DNA of 64,000 bases from Rheinheimera sp. SA_1. GTDB lineage: Bacteria; Pseudomonadota; Gammaproteobacteria; Enterobacterales; Alteromonadaceae. The notes beneath the pieces were generated by a model that worked only from the letters and a program-made list of their open reading frames with translations, did not search any database and was not told where the DNA came from. Below, piece by piece: positions 18,727 through 27,782 of the stretch. The stretch covers positions 124,001 to 188,000 of the forward strand of contig NZ_LXWK01000016.1 of NCBI RefSeq assembly GCF_001669775.1. Direction: 5' to 3'. Position 1 is the stretch's first letter; each line of letters starts with the position of its first letter. Both the position numbers and the translations under genes were made by a program.

Positions 18727-19572
18727 TCAGATCGTGACATAACCGGTACTTTCAGGGCTATAGCGATAACAGCTTGGTTGCAGCTGCACTAGCGCCGGAT
18801 GATAACCATGGATACTTTCAGAATGTCCGACCAGCAAGCAGCCGCCGGGTTTTAGTTGTTTTAACACATTATTGACGATGAGTTTTTTATCTTCAGATTC
18901 GAAATAAATCAGTACGTTGCGCAGAAAAATCACATCAAAAACCGGCAATTGTTTATCGGGTTTAAATAAATTAGTCACGCTGAAACTGACATGCTGGCGG
19001 ATATTTTGGCCGATGCGAAACCAGCCTTCGTCTTTGCCGATACCCTTATCACAATAGGCTTTGAGCATCGCTTCGGGAATTTTTGTCGCTTCGTCCATCG
19101 AATAAATCGCCCGCTGTGCTTTTTCCAGCACCGTGGTGTTGATATCGGTGGCGCTGATTTGCCAGCGGCTATTCAGCCCAAGCTGCTGTGCCAACGTCAT
19201 GGCGATAGAATAGGCTTCCTGTCCGGACGACGCTGCGGCGCTCCATACTTGCAAGTTTTGCTGCTGTGGCTGCGCTGCTAACAGTTTTTGTAAAAATTGA
19301 AAATGTTTTTCTTCCCGAAAAAAATAAGTCTCGTTGGTGGTGAGTAAATTCAGCGCTGTCTGCCGTTCCTGCTGGTGCGCCGGCACCTTTAAATAATCAA
19401 GATAAGCGGCAAAACCGGGTAATTGCAGCGCATGCAAGCGTTTTTGTAGACGGCCACTGACCATGCTGCATTTAACATCAGCCAGGTGAATACCAGCCTG
19501 TTGATACAACCAATCGCGAAACTGTCCGAATTCGGCTTTGGATAAACTATGCAACTGACTGTTTCCGCTCAT
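18727..19572 (-). CDS. cheR: Chemotaxis protein methyltransferase CheR
   Basis: S-adenosylmethionine-dependent methylation of receptor glutamates. An N-terminal helical domain (EFGQFRDWLYQQAGI...GRLQKRL) is followed by a Rossmann domain with VWSAAASSGQEAYSIAM and the FLRNVLIYF motif. The frame is open for 40 further codons into the upstream receptor gene, but the ATG at 19572 has a GAGAAG ribosome binding site at seven bases and starts one base after the receptor stop codon. This suggests translational coupling of receptor and methyltransferase. The start gives 281 residues, the family norm. Confidence 0.93.
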   Translation of the reverse strand: MSGNSQLHSLSKAEFGQFRDWLYQQAGIHLADVKCSMVSGRLQKRLHALQLPGFAAYLDYLKVPAHQQERQTALNLLTTNETYFFREEKHFQFLQKLLAAQPQQQNLQVWSAAASSGQEAYSIAMTLAQQLGLNSRWQISATDINTTVLEKAQRAIYSMDEATKIPEAMLKAYCDKGIGKDEGWFRIGQNIRQHVSFSVTNLFKPDKQLPVFDVIFLRNVLIYFESEDKKLIVNNVLKQLKPGGCLLVGHSESIHGYHPALVQLQPSCYRYSPESTGYVTI

Positions 19573-19573
19573 T

Positions 19574-21385
19574 TCAGAACTTCTCATATTCAAAATCGTC
19601 GTCATTGCTGCCAGCTCTGGTTTTGGGAAGCGTTTTGGCCGGTGGCAGCACTTTTGAATGGGTGACAGCAGGCGGAAGTGATGGTTTCGCACCTTTGCGT
19701 GGCGTATTTGTTGGAGTCATTGGTTTTGCTGTGACAGTGCTGCCAGCCGGTTTGAACGAGTCCGATGTCGTGGCTTTTGTTCTGGTTGAAGTCAGATTTG
19801 CGGCTTTAGGCTTGGCCGCTACAAATGCTGGTCGTAGCTTGGTTTTGGCAACCGCCGCAGCAGCGTAATCATTGGCCATGGCTGGCAACTGGAAGAATGA
19901 CATTAATTCAATAAGTTGCTGTGCCTGGCCGGTCAGTTCCTCGGAAGTTGCCGACAATTCTTCAGACGCTGCGGCATTTTGCTGGGTGGTCTGGGTGATT
20001 TGGGCGATAGCGCCATTAATTTGCTGGGCACCCTGATTTTGCTCATCGCTGGCCGCGGCAATTTGCTGCACCAACTCAGCAGTCTTTTCAATGGAAGGCA
20101 ACATTTGCTGTAACAGGTTGCCGGCTTGCTCGGCGAGCGCCACTGAGCCGGTCGCCACTTCGCCAATTTCTTTAGCGGCAGTTTGACTGCGTGCTGCCAG
20201 TTTACGCACTTCGGCGGCAACAACCGCGAAACCTAAACCATGTTCACCGGCCCGTGCTGCTTCAATGGCTGCATTGAGTGCCAATAAGTTGGTCTGATAG
20301 GCGATATCATCAATAATCGACACTTTTTGTGCAATCTGGTGCATCGCGGCAACGGTGTCACGCACTGCCACTCCGCCGGTAGTTGCGTGGGCGGCACTTT
20401 CTCTGGCGATGCGCTCTGTGGTGGTCGAGTTTTCGTTATTTTGTTGTACAGACGCCGACATCTGCTCCATCGCAGCACTGGTTTGCTCGACGCTACTGGC
20501 CTGCTCGGTGGATGACTGACTTAAACCCTGAGCGGTACCGCTCATTTGCAAGGACGCGGCAGATAAAGTGCCGGCTGAGGTACGCACTTCCTGAATGATC
20601 CGCGCCAGATTTTCAACCATCCGTTTGATTTGGCTCAGCATACTGTGCTCATCGTCCGGTTGGATCGGGACTTTGACAGTTAAATCACCGGCTGCGACCT
20701 GTTGAATAATATCGGATGCAAGCTGCAATTCACCGCCCAGTTGGCGGGTGAGGCTGCGGCTTATCATGACACTGAGCAGCAATGCTGCCAGCAGACTAAC
20801 GGCTGTTACCAGCAACGTCTGCAACAGGATTTGCTGGTACCGTTCGCCAGAGGCCAAATACAATTGTTCCGCTTCCCGCGCTTGTAATTCCCGCAGGTCA
20901 TTCAGGGCATTGGCCAGCGGTTGGAAAACCGGGTACATATTTTTTTGCATATAACTGAGCATCGGCTCTGGCTGATAGGCGCTATACAATGCCTGCAGCT
21001 GCTCCAGCTGGGTGATCGCAGCCGCCAGGGCAGGTTTAACTTGTTGGATCAGCTGGCTTTCTTCGTGGGTTAGCAAGGTTTTCAGATACTGTTGCCATAG
21101 TTGATCGTTCTGTTGCAATAGCTGTGTAACCTGCTTTAACGCATTGTCGGTTGTCAGTTCCTGGCGATAGACCTTCTGCGGCGATTCCACTAGCAACACC
21201 GCGAAACTATCATTAATTCGTGATAAATCACGCAGCGGCACTATCCGGTCATCATACAAACTGGTGATGGTGCTATGCTCCAGCCAGATCCCACGCAAGC
21301 CCAGGCCAGCAGTGAGTAGTAACAACAGAATAAGTGAACCCGCCAGCAGCGCTTGTCGGGTCGAAACCTTCATCTTTTCTAACAT
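19574..21385 (-). CDS. Methyl-accepting chemotaxis protein with C-terminal linker and docking pentapeptide
   Basis: A 603-residue receptor with TM1 about 11-33, a periplasmic helical sensor of about 150 residues and TM2 about 184-208. HAMP follows ([21 protein letters not shown]), then a signalling hairpin whose tip near 355-395 reads [20 protein letters not shown]. After about residue 500 comes a flexible Lys/Thr/Pro/Ala-rich linker of roughly 100 residues ending in the pentapeptide EYEKF. A tail plus aromatic-x-x-aromatic pentapeptide is the known CheR/CheB tethering device of enterobacterial high-abundance receptors. cheR begins one base after the stop. The ligand is unknown. Confidence 0.93.
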   Translation of the reverse strand: MLEKMKVSTRQALLAGSLILLLLLTAGLGLRGIWLEHSTITSLYDDRIVPLRDLSRINDSFAVLLVESPQKVYRQELTTDNALKQVTQLLQQNDQLWQQYLKTLLTHEESQLIQQVKPALAAAITQLEQLQALYSAYQPEPMLSYMQKNMYPVFQPLANALNDLRELQAREAEQLYLASGERYQQILLQTLLVTAVSLLAALLLSVMISRSLTRQLGGELQLASDIIQQVAAGDLTVKVPIQPDDEHSMLSQIKRMVENLARIIQEVRTSAGTLSAASLQMSGTAQGLSQSSTEQASSVEQTSAAMEQMSASVQQNNENSTTTERIARESAAHATTGGVAVRDTVAAMHQIAQKVSIIDDIAYQTNLLALNAAIEAARAGEHGLGFAVVAAEVRKLAARSQTAAKEIGEVATGSVALAEQAGNLLQQMLPSIEKTAELVQQIAAASDEQNQGAQQINGAIAQITQTTQQNAAASEELSATSEELTGQAQQLIELMSFFQLPAMANDYAAAAVAKTKLRPAFVAAKPKAANLTSTRTKATTSDSFKPAGSTVTAKPMTPTNTPRKGAKPSLPPAVTHSKVLPPAKTLPKTRAGSNDDDFEYEKF

Positions 21386-21414
21386 CGGACTCTCCGCTTG
21401 GTGAACAACTGTAC

Positions 21415-21912
21415 TTAATCAGCTACTTTTTCGATAATAGCTGCCATTTCATCCAGCGAAAGTACCCGTTCGCCCCGCAGCAGAATGACAAATTGCTCAC
21501 CCACATTTGCTACGCCCAAAATAAACTGCGCGCGGATTTTCGCGCCAAAAGTTGGCGCGGGTTCGATGTTATCCATATTAATTTCAATCACTTCACTGAC
21601 ACTGTCGACCACGGCGCCAATGGTGACAATTTGCTCTTCAAACAAAATTTCCAAAATGACAATACAGGTTCTTTTACTGATTTCGGTCGCTGATTTATTA
21701 AACCTAATCGACAAATCAATCACCGGCACTACATCACCACGCAGATTCAGCACGCCTTTGACGAAATCCGGCATCAGCGGGATAGGGGTGACATTGTCAT
21801 ATTCAATGATTTCTTTGACTGAACTGATACTGATGCCAAAACATTCATCTCTGAGTAAAAAAGTCAGAAAATGCTGATGGCTCAGCGGGTCTTTGTTAAA
21901 TTGCTCGTCCAC
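21415..21912 (-). CDS. cheW: Chemotaxis coupling protein CheW
   Basis: A 165-residue CheW-domain protein ([53 protein letters not shown]) linking receptors to CheA. It starts at GTG 21912 with an excellent AAGGAG ribosome binding site six bases upstream. It lies between cheA (39-base gap) and the receptor gene (29-base gap), all on the minus strand. Confidence 0.95.
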   Translation of the reverse strand: MDEQFNKDPLSHQHFLTFLLRDECFGISISSVKEIIEYDNVTPIPLMPDFVKGVLNLRGDVVPVIDLSIRFNKSATEISKRTCIVILEILFEEQIVTIGAVVDSVSEVIEINMDNIEPAPTFGAKIRAQFILGVANVGEQFVILLRGERVLSLDEMAAIIEKVAD

Positions 21913-21951
21913 GATAGGCTCCTTCTAATCTGGCAAATGGTGATTTGGCGT

Positions 21952-24060
21952 TTAATGGACAAAACTTTGGTTTTCAAGGTTTGTAGCGAACTGCACCAAC
22001 TGCGGTATATCCAGGATCAGCCCGACATTGCCAGAACCCAGAATGGTATAACCGCCAATACCACGTAATGATCGGAACAACGTATTCAGGGGTTTAATCA
22101 CCGCCTGCAGTTCACCGTGCAGATGGTCAACCACCAGTCCGGCGCGATGTTTGCCATATTGCACCACCACAATATTCTCCCGGCTCTGCGGCGGTCCCGC
22201 CAAGTCGAACAGCTGACGCAAGCGGATAAACGGCAGCACTTCGCCGCGTAAATCAAGGTAGTTACGTTCGTTGTCCTGTTGCGACATTTGAAACTCTATA
22301 CATTCCTGTACCATATTAAGCGGCAGTACCAGGTGGGTACCGGCCACGCTGACCAAAAAGCCGTCAATAATAGCCAGTGTCAGCGGTAAGCGGATGCGAA
22401 ACACCGTGCCTTGATCCGGCACCGAGCTGATTTGAATTTGGCCGCGCAGCTCTTCAATATTCCGTTTCACCACATCCATGCCGACACCACGGCCAGACAG
22501 GTTGGTTACGGCCGCTGCAGTGGAAAAGCCGGGGGCGAAAATTAGTTTATAGATATCTTCTTCCGCCAGTTCCTGATCAGCACTGATGATATTTTTTTCA
22601 ATTGCCTTGGCGCGAATACGTTCGATATTGAGTCCGGCGCCGTCGTCGGCAATTTCAATGACCACCGAGCCTGCTTCATGACAAGCACTGAGTTTCAGCT
22701 GTCCTTGCGCCGGTTTGCCTTTGTAAAGACGGAGCTCTTTACTTTCGATGCCATGATCAAGCGCATTGCGCACTATATGCATCAATGGATCGGATAACTT
22801 TTCGACCATGCTTTTATCAAGCTCGGTATCGGCGCCTTCTACAGTCAACTCGATATCTTTGCCGAGCTCTTTTGAAACATCACGGACAATGCGGCGTAAC
22901 CTGCTAAACGATTCGCCCACCTGTACCATGCGCAAACCCAGCGCGCCATCACGGATTTGCTCCAGCAAACCGGTCAGCACGCTGAAGGATTCTTTTAGTT
23001 TTTCATTGGCAATTTCCTGCACCAGCACGTCAATACCAGCACCGGCGGTGACCAGCTCGCCCACCAGATTGATCAGTTCGTCAAGCTTGCGTGCTTCGAC
23101 TTTGAGAAACTGAAAATCAGCCGGTCTTTTATGCTCAGTGGCTTTTTGTTTATCCAGGGCGACGGCCACCATTTCTGGGCTGACGGCGCCCTGGTCAACC
23201 AGCACCTGACCTAAGGCCTGGTTATTGTCATGCTCTTTTTGTGAACTAAGGGCACTTTGCAGTTCACGTTCGGTGACTGCGCCGGCATTGACCAGCAAAG
23301 TGCCGAGTTTTTCATCAACCGTTGGCAAGGCATCAAGCGAGGCTTTGATCTGGTTCGGCGGTGAAATTTGTACTTTGCTGTTGTCCTGAACAAACTCGAA
23401 TACATCGGCAATTTGTTGTTTGGTGGCGGTGCTGGCAAGTTCAAACTTCAGCTGTAAATAGCAGGACTCTGGATCAAAAGCCGCTGGTGCTGGCCAGTGC
23501 GGCACCAACCGAACCTGTTTTAATTCGCCAAGGCTTTGCAAATAATGCAACTGCGACAGCGGATCCATACCATCGCGAAACACATCTTCGCCATAATGCA
23601 CATCAAGCTGCCAGTGTTCGGTATGGGTTAACGCTGCGGTCGGTGCAACTATAACCACAGGGGCCGGATCGAGATAAAGATGTAACTGCTTAATGAGGGC
23701 GGTGCCTGTGACCAGATCAATACCACTGCTTTCATCCTCCAACTGGCGGATTAAACTGGCGGTGTGATCCTGACATTGCAACATCAGATTAATCAATTCG
23801 CCATCAAGCTCCAGCTGACCAGAACGTACTTTATCCAGCACGCTCTCGACGTTATGGGTAAAAGCGACGATATGATCAAAACCGAATAGCCCGGCCGAGC
23901 CTTTGATGGTATGTGCCGCGCGAAAAATAGCATCAATATGCTGAGCCGACGTGGCATCACCGGCTTCAATCTCCAGCAGGAAACGCTCCATATCGGCCAG
24001 GAGGCTATTTGCTTCGTCGATAAATAAACTGCGGGCCTGCGTCATGTCCATATCAGTCAT
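21952..24060 (-). CDS. cheA: Chemotaxis histidine kinase CheA with two internal MshEN-like motifs
   Basis: A 702-residue kinase. Hpt domain has phospho-His at residue 50 (RAAHTIKGSAG). A middle region (about 130-240) stands where the CheY-binding P2 domain would be. A dimerisation domain (EARKLDELINLVGELV), a catalytic domain (HIVRNALDHGIE, IADDGAGLN, FSTAAAVTNLSGRGVGMDVV) and a C-terminal CheW-like domain follow. At about 251-274 and 282-305 are two copies of a 24-residue motif, LGxxLVxxG...LxxxLxxQ, matching MshEN, the c-di-GMP-binding N-domain motif of MshE/GspE ATPases. Its first eight bases overlap the STAS gene end. Confidence 0.95.
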   Translation of the reverse strand: MTDMDMTQARSLFIDEANSLLADMERFLLEIEAGDATSAQHIDAIFRAAHTIKGSAGLFGFDHIVAFTHNVESVLDKVRSGQLELDGELINLMLQCQDHTASLIRQLEDESSGIDLVTGTALIKQLHLYLDPAPVVIVAPTAALTHTEHWQLDVHYGEDVFRDGMDPLSQLHYLQSLGELKQVRLVPHWPAPAAFDPESCYLQLKFELASTATKQQIADVFEFVQDNSKVQISPPNQIKASLDALPTVDEKLGTLLVNAGAVTERELQSALSSQKEHDNNQALGQVLVDQGAVSPEMVAVALDKQKATEHKRPADFQFLKVEARKLDELINLVGELVTAGAGIDVLVQEIANEKLKESFSVLTGLLEQIRDGALGLRMVQVGESFSRLRRIVRDVSKELGKDIELTVEGADTELDKSMVEKLSDPLMHIVRNALDHGIESKELRLYKGKPAQGQLKLSACHEAGSVVIEIADDGAGLNIERIRAKAIEKNIISADQELAEEDIYKLIFAPGFSTAAAVTNLSGRGVGMDVVKRNIEELRGQIQISSVPDQGTVFRIRLPLTLAIIDGFLVSVAGTHLVLPLNMVQECIEFQMSQQDNERNYLDLRGEVLPFIRLRQLFDLAGPPQSRENIVVVQYGKHRAGLVVDHLHGELQAVIKPLNTLFRSLRGIGGYTILGSGNVGLILDIPQLVQFATNLENQSFVH

Positions 24061-24367
24061 CCTGCGAAGTAAATTGAGTCGGCCACTGCACGGCGTAAAG
24101 TTCGCTTAACCGTCTAAACTGCGGATTATCACCGGCCGAAATAACTGCCTGCGCCGGTGAGTGGACTTGCTCCAGCGTCCACAACAACAGTTGTAAACCG
24201 GCAGAATCCAGATCTTGCAACGCAGTGACATCCAGGATCAGCCGACTCGGGAGTTTCGCCAATCCAGCCTGCAACAGGTCGTGCGCTTCCCGAACATTAA
24301 AAATGGTCAGCTCAGTGTCAAATTCGGCGATGACAAAGTCGGCTTTTTGCGTCATGGACAAAGGCAT
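24053..24367 (-). CDS. STAS-domain protein (anti-sigma-factor-antagonist-like)
   Basis: A 104-residue single STAS domain with the conserved loop DLDSAGLQLL; Ser at about residue 55 is where such proteins are phosphorylated. It overlaps cheA by eight bases, so translation is coupled. STAS genes next to cheA also occur in the Shewanella-type chemosensory cluster (recalled, not checked). The role here is unknown: it could act as a phospho-switch partner of a receptor array component. A cupid-like CAACCTCC upstream on the plus strand corresponds to a GGAGG ribosome binding site on the coding strand. Confidence 0.85.
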   Translation of the reverse strand: MPLSMTQKADFVIAEFDTELTIFNVREAHDLLQAGLAKLPSRLILDVTALQDLDSAGLQLLLWTLEQVHSPAQAVISAGDNPQFRRLSELYAVQWPTQFTSQDD

Positions 24368-24377
24368 ATCAACCTCC

Positions 24378-24743
24378 TCAGGGCAGGATCAATTTATTGA
24401 CCGCGGCCAGCATTTGCTCAGGTTTAAATGGCTTCACCACCCAGGCTTTAGCACCTGCTGCTTTACCTTCTTCTTTCATTTGGTCTGAGCCTTCGGTGGT
24501 CAGCATGATCACGGGCGTAAACCGGTAAGCGGGCATAGCTTTGACCGCTTTGAGCATGGTAATTCCATCCATATTCGGCATATTTACATCGGAAATAATC
24601 AGATTCACTTTTTGACCGGTCAGTTTTGTTAAGGCATCCTTGCCATCACAAGCTTCAATCACCGTAAAGCCATTGGCCTTTAATGTCATGCCCACGACCT
24701 GACGAATACTAATAGAGTCGTCGACAATCAGAATTGTTTTCAT
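24378..24743 (-). CDS. cheY: Chemotaxis response regulator CheY
   Basis: A 121-residue receiver domain with the acidic pair in LIVDDS, phospho-Asp 52 (IISDVNMPNMDG), Thr in MLTTEGSD and Lys in VVKPF. As the only stand-alone receiver in the minus-strand operon, directly before the STAS gene and cheA, it is the best candidate for the direct CheA output. Whether it binds a flagellar motor switch cannot be judged: no flagellar genes are in the window. Confidence 0.92.
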   Translation of the reverse strand: MKTILIVDDSISIRQVVGMTLKANGFTVIEACDGKDALTKLTGQKVNLIISDVNMPNMDGITMLKAVKAMPAYRFTPVIMLTTEGSDQMKEEGKAAGAKAWVVKPFKPEQMLAAVNKLILP

Positions 24744-24755
24744 TGGCTGCTTCCT

Positions 24756-25883
24756 TCAGAAAAAAGTCACGTCATCATCGGAACTGCTGGTTTCGCGGCC
24801 AGAATGCACTCTAACCTGCTCCAGTGTGGTGTAAGTGCTCTCCAGTTGTTTCAGCCATTGCGGCACGGAGATAGGTTGCGGAATTTGGTCGGCGGCTAGT
24901 TGTTGTTGGAAATCTGCAGCGGTGTGTACCAATTTCTGCATATCGGCGATGATATGACTGGTGATCTGGCTGGCGCGATCCTGAAACTGCAGATTGACGA
25001 TTACTTCGGACAGTTGTTGCTGCACGTACCCAAAATGCTCGGTCAATTGGCTATTGGTATTGGTGATTACTTGCACCGCGCTTTCATAATCGGCCATTAC
25101 ACCGTGGATCGTTTGTTCAGTCTGGGCGATGATTTGCTGCTCATGTTCAACCTGGCCTTCGCTATCCTGTACTACTTTGGTCAGTGCCTGCGTAACATCG
25201 GCTACCCGTTCTTTAATCCTGCGACCGGCCTCGCTACTGCGATTTGACAATGCCCGGACTTCGGTGGCGACCACTGCAAAACCACGACCGCTCTCTCCGG
25301 CTCTAGCTGCTTCGATGGCCGCGTTTAATGCCAGTAAATTGGTCTGGGCGGCTATATCACCAACTTCAGAGGTCATGCCCTGCAAAGCTTCAGTGACTTT
25401 GGTCAGTTGCTGGATTTCAGTTAGCATCCTCATCCGGTTTTGCTGGGCATTGACCAGACGCTCGGTCATTGCCAGTAATTTGCTTTCCGATTGCTTGATC
25501 ATGGTAATCAGCTCTTGATCACCTGGTTTGTTTTGCCGGGTATCAGCGGATAACAACTGCAACAACTGCTGAAAACGTTGCGACAAATTCACCACTGCGG
25601 TTTCGGTTTGTTGCTTCACCATGTCCGATTGTTTCAGCCACAACGGGGTGATTTGACTAATCAGCTGCAAAAAGTTTCCAGCAAAAGGCCGAAGGTCGGG
25701 GGCAGGGCGTTCATGGGCTATCTCAGCGACCGCTGCTGGTTTTGGCCATAACAGCAACATCATGCCAAGTCCGGCAACGCTCATCGCTAAAGCGCTTAGC
25801 CAGCCGCTGGTGGTGATCCATGCCATAACAATAATCAGCACCAATAAAAGCAAAGCCAACGGCAGACGAAGATTTTGGGGCAT
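24756..25883 (-). CDS. MCP-type signalling protein with CheZ-like C-terminal motif
   Basis: A 375-residue protein. Two closely spaced hydrophobic segments at about 5-48 leave almost no periplasmic domain, and there is no HAMP. A helical region leads to a receptor signalling tip at about 180-215 ([25 protein letters not shown]), then an extended coiled region. Near residues 295-315 it reads [14 protein letters not shown]: FQDxxxQ is the spacing of the catalytic Asp and Gln of CheZ (FQDLTGQ). The extreme C-terminus is acidic-aromatic ([10 protein letters not shown]), like the CheY-binding tail of CheZ. It is first in the minus-strand operon, twelve bases before cheY. Signalling protein is certain; phosphatase is inference. 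Confidence 0.85.
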   Translation of the reverse strand: MPQNLRLPLALLLLVLIIVMAWITTSGWLSALAMSVAGLGMMLLLWPKPAAVAEIAHERPAPDLRPFAGNFLQLISQITPLWLKQSDMVKQQTETAVVNLSQRFQQLLQLLSADTRQNKPGDQELITMIKQSESKLLAMTERLVNAQQNRMRMLTEIQQLTKVTEALQGMTSEVGDIAAQTNLLALNAAIEAARAGESGRGFAVVATEVRALSNRSSEAGRRIKERVADVTQALTKVVQDSEGQVEHEQQIIAQTEQTIHGVMADYESAVQVITNTNSQLTEHFGYVQQQLSEVIVNLQFQDRASQITSHIIADMQKLVHTAADFQQQLAADQIPQPISVPQWLKQLESTYTTLEQVRVHSGRETSSSDDDVTFF

Positions 25884-26216
25884 AGCGGTTCCTCGAAAAA
25901 AATGCGCCTGAATTGTTGCCGGTTCCCAAATTCGGATGGGAGATGTCCAGCAACTGTATTTGTTCCCACATAAGCAATAACCGCTCCCCGGCTGAAGTCA
26001 AGGTAAAGTACAGAAAATATTCAGGATTTTCCTATTGTAGCGCGCTGTTGTCGCCATACTGGGCCTGCTGATTTTGTTAAATTTTTACAATTTGCTTGTC
26101 GCTTTTGCCGTTGAATCTGGCAAGATCGTTCTATATTTTCGAATGTATAATCGGCTTTTTTGCCATATTCTTTTAATCAATTCGACGTTATGCTGTGTCT
26201 CAATAAAGGAGAAATC
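25884..26216. other. Divergent intergenic region between the chemosensory operon and cytochrome b561
   Basis: About 330 bp without a gene. It must hold the promoters of both divergent units. On the minus strand a TTGACT hexamer near 26007 could be a -35 element for the chemosensory operon, but no good -10 was seen. No sigma28 (flagellar) consensus was found. The half nearer b561 is AT-rich. A short frame from 26160 only extends the b561 gene upstream and lacks a ribosome binding site. Confidence 0.5.
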
Positions 26217-26831
26217 ATGCAACCGACTGATAATTCGTATTCTGCAGTGTCTAAATTGCTGCATTGGCTGATGGCGTTAATGATTTTTGGACTGTTTGGC
26301 GTTGGCTTTTGGATGGTCGATTTAACCTATTACAGCGCCTGGTATAAAACCGCACCGCACTATCATAAAAGTGTCGGTATTGTGCTGGCAGTATTGTTGC
26401 TGGTGCGACTGGCGGTCTTTTTTAAAAATCGTAAACCAGCGCCACTGGCTTCGCATAGTTTGTTGGTACAACGTGCGTCGAAACTGACCCATGGCTTGTT
26501 GTATGTACTGCTATTTTTTATTGTGGTGACCGGGTATCTGATTTCAACCGCGGATAACCGGGGTATAGAAGTGTTTAACTGGTTCGTGGTGCCAGGTTTT
26601 GGCGAATTCTTCGGCCAGCAAGCGGACAGAGCCGGGCTACTGCATCAGTGGCTGGCTTATGGATTGATAGCTTTGGCAGTGCTGCATGCTCTGGGCGCGC
26701 TAAAGCATCATTTTATAGATAAGGATGCCACACTGAAGCGTATGTGGTGGTCCAAAACTGACAACGCTCCTGTTTCTAAAAATTTAACTGGTTCTACCGA
26801 CTTAACTAATTCAACTGAGGAAAATTCATGA
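26217..26831 (+). CDS. Cytochrome b561 family membrane protein
   Basis: A 204-residue four-helix di-haem membrane protein. Candidate haem His residues lie in KLLHWLMAL, PHYHKSVGI, LTHGLLYVL and LLHQWLAY/VLHALGALKHH. An AAAGGAG ribosome binding site five bases before the ATG at 26217 fixes the start; the longer frame is not needed. The stop codon overlaps the yceI start (ATGA), so the pair is translationally coupled. In E. coli yceJ (b561) and yceI have the same arrangement. It probably shuttles electrons from quinol to a periplasmic partner. Confidence 0.92.
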   Translation: MQPTDNSYSAVSKLLHWLMALMIFGLFGVGFWMVDLTYYSAWYKTAPHYHKSVGIVLAVLLLVRLAVFFKNRKPAPLASHSLLVQRASKLTHGLLYVLLFFIVVTGYLISTADNRGIEVFNWFVVPGFGEFFGQQADRAGLLHQWLAYGLIALAVLHALGALKHHFIDKDATLKRMWWSKTDNAPVSKNLTGSTDLTNSTEENS

Positions 26832-27400
26832 AAAAGCTCGTATTGGCAAGTTTATTCACAACCCTGTTAGCAGCTCCGGCTCTTCAGGCTGCTGATTATG
26901 TAATCGACACGCAGGGCGCACACGCCTTTGTCCAGTTTAAAGTCAGCCACTTAGGTTATAGCTGGTTACATGGCCGTTTTAATACGTTTAGCGGTACCTT
27001 CAGCTATGACGACAAAAACCTGGCGGCTTCGAAAATCCAGCTGGACATTGACACCAAGAGTGTTGACTCAAACCACGCCGAGCGTGATAAACACTTACGC
27101 AGCCCGGATTTCCTAAACGTTGATAAAAATGGCAAAGCCAGTTTTGTCAGCTCGAAAGTAGTGCCAAAAGACGGTGCTAATTTTGATCTGGTTGGCAATT
27201 TCACCTTAAACGGCGTGACTAAAGAAATTACCATCGCAGCGATGAAAACCGGTGAAGGTAAAGATCCATGGGGTGGTTACCGTGCAGGTTTTGAAGGTAA
27301 AACCAGTATTAATCTGTCTGACTACGGCATCAAAAACATTCTTGGCCCAGCATCAGAAACTGTGCATTTAGATTTAGTGGTCGAAGGTGTTCGTAAGTAA
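26828..27400 (+). CDS. yceI: YceI family periplasmic lipocalin-like protein
   Basis: A 190-residue protein with a clean signal peptide (MKKLVLASLFTTLLAAPALQA) and a YceI beta-barrel (DTQGAHAFVQFKVSHLGYSW, HLRSPDFLNVDKNGKASF, FTLNGVTKEI). The family binds isoprenoid quinones or related lipids in the periplasm; E. coli YceI is induced by high pH and osmolarity. The four-base overlap with the b561 gene supports a joint function in quinone or redox handling. Confidence 0.93.
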   Translation: MKKLVLASLFTTLLAAPALQAADYVIDTQGAHAFVQFKVSHLGYSWLHGRFNTFSGTFSYDDKNLAASKIQLDIDTKSVDSNHAERDKHLRSPDFLNVDKNGKASFVSSKVVPKDGANFDLVGNFTLNGVTKEITIAAMKTGEGKDPWGGYRAGFEGKTSINLSDYGIKNILGPASETVHLDLVVEGVRK

Positions 27401-27483
27401 TTCTGCGGTTAGACGCGGCGCACTGCCGCTGACGCGGTGAGTGACGCCCTAGGTTTTTTTAAAGTATAAAAATGACTGAACAA

Positions 27484-27512
27484 AAAAATGCCGCTTGTAT
27501 GCGGCATTTTTT
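27484..27512. terminator. Bidirectional terminator between yceI and yfaE
   Basis: A stem AAAATGCCGC/GCGGCATTTT around the loop TTGTAT is followed by Ts, between convergent genes. Confidence 0.85.
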
Positions 27513-27524
27513 ATGGTCGATAGT

Positions 27525-27779
27525 TCAAACGAGTTCAATTTCGATATCTCCGACCGGCACACTACAGCAGGGCAAAAACTCCCCTTTGCGCACAAAGGCC
27601 AATGGCTCTTGTAAATAGCGGATGTCGCCGGAAATTAACTTACAGCGGCAGGCGCCACAAAAACCAGCCCGACAGTGGTAACTGACTTCCAGTTTTTGTT
27701 GCTCCAGCGCGTCGAGCAGTGTAGGGCAGCTGCCATCAAACTGCAGGCTGCTGCCATCCGGCAACCCGACCTTCACCAT
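27525..27779 (-). CDS. yfaE: 2Fe-2S ferredoxin maintaining ribonucleotide reductase NrdB (YfaE type)
   Basis: An 84-residue plant-type ferredoxin with the cluster cysteines in CRAGFCGACRC and a later CC (FLPCCSVPV). It lies three bases after the nrdB stop on the same strand. In E. coli YfaE delivers electrons to regenerate the di-iron tyrosyl radical of NrdB, and the nrdA-nrdB-yfaE order is conserved here. Confidence 0.92.
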   Translation of the reverse strand: MVKVGLPDGSSLQFDGSCPTLLDALEQQKLEVSYHCRAGFCGACRCKLISGDIRYLQEPLAFVRKGEFLPCCSVPVGDIEIELV

Positions 27780-27782
27780 CAG

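Noticed and set aside
24756-25883. Truncated or frameshifted receptor gene
   Set aside because: Although short, the protein has intact ends, a complete signalling tip and a distinctive C-terminal tail, so it looks like a real specialised form and not a pseudogene.
25884-26216. Flagellar sigma28 promoter for the chemosensory operon
   Set aside because: TAAA-like and GCCGATAA-like boxes at the required spacing were not found on either strand.
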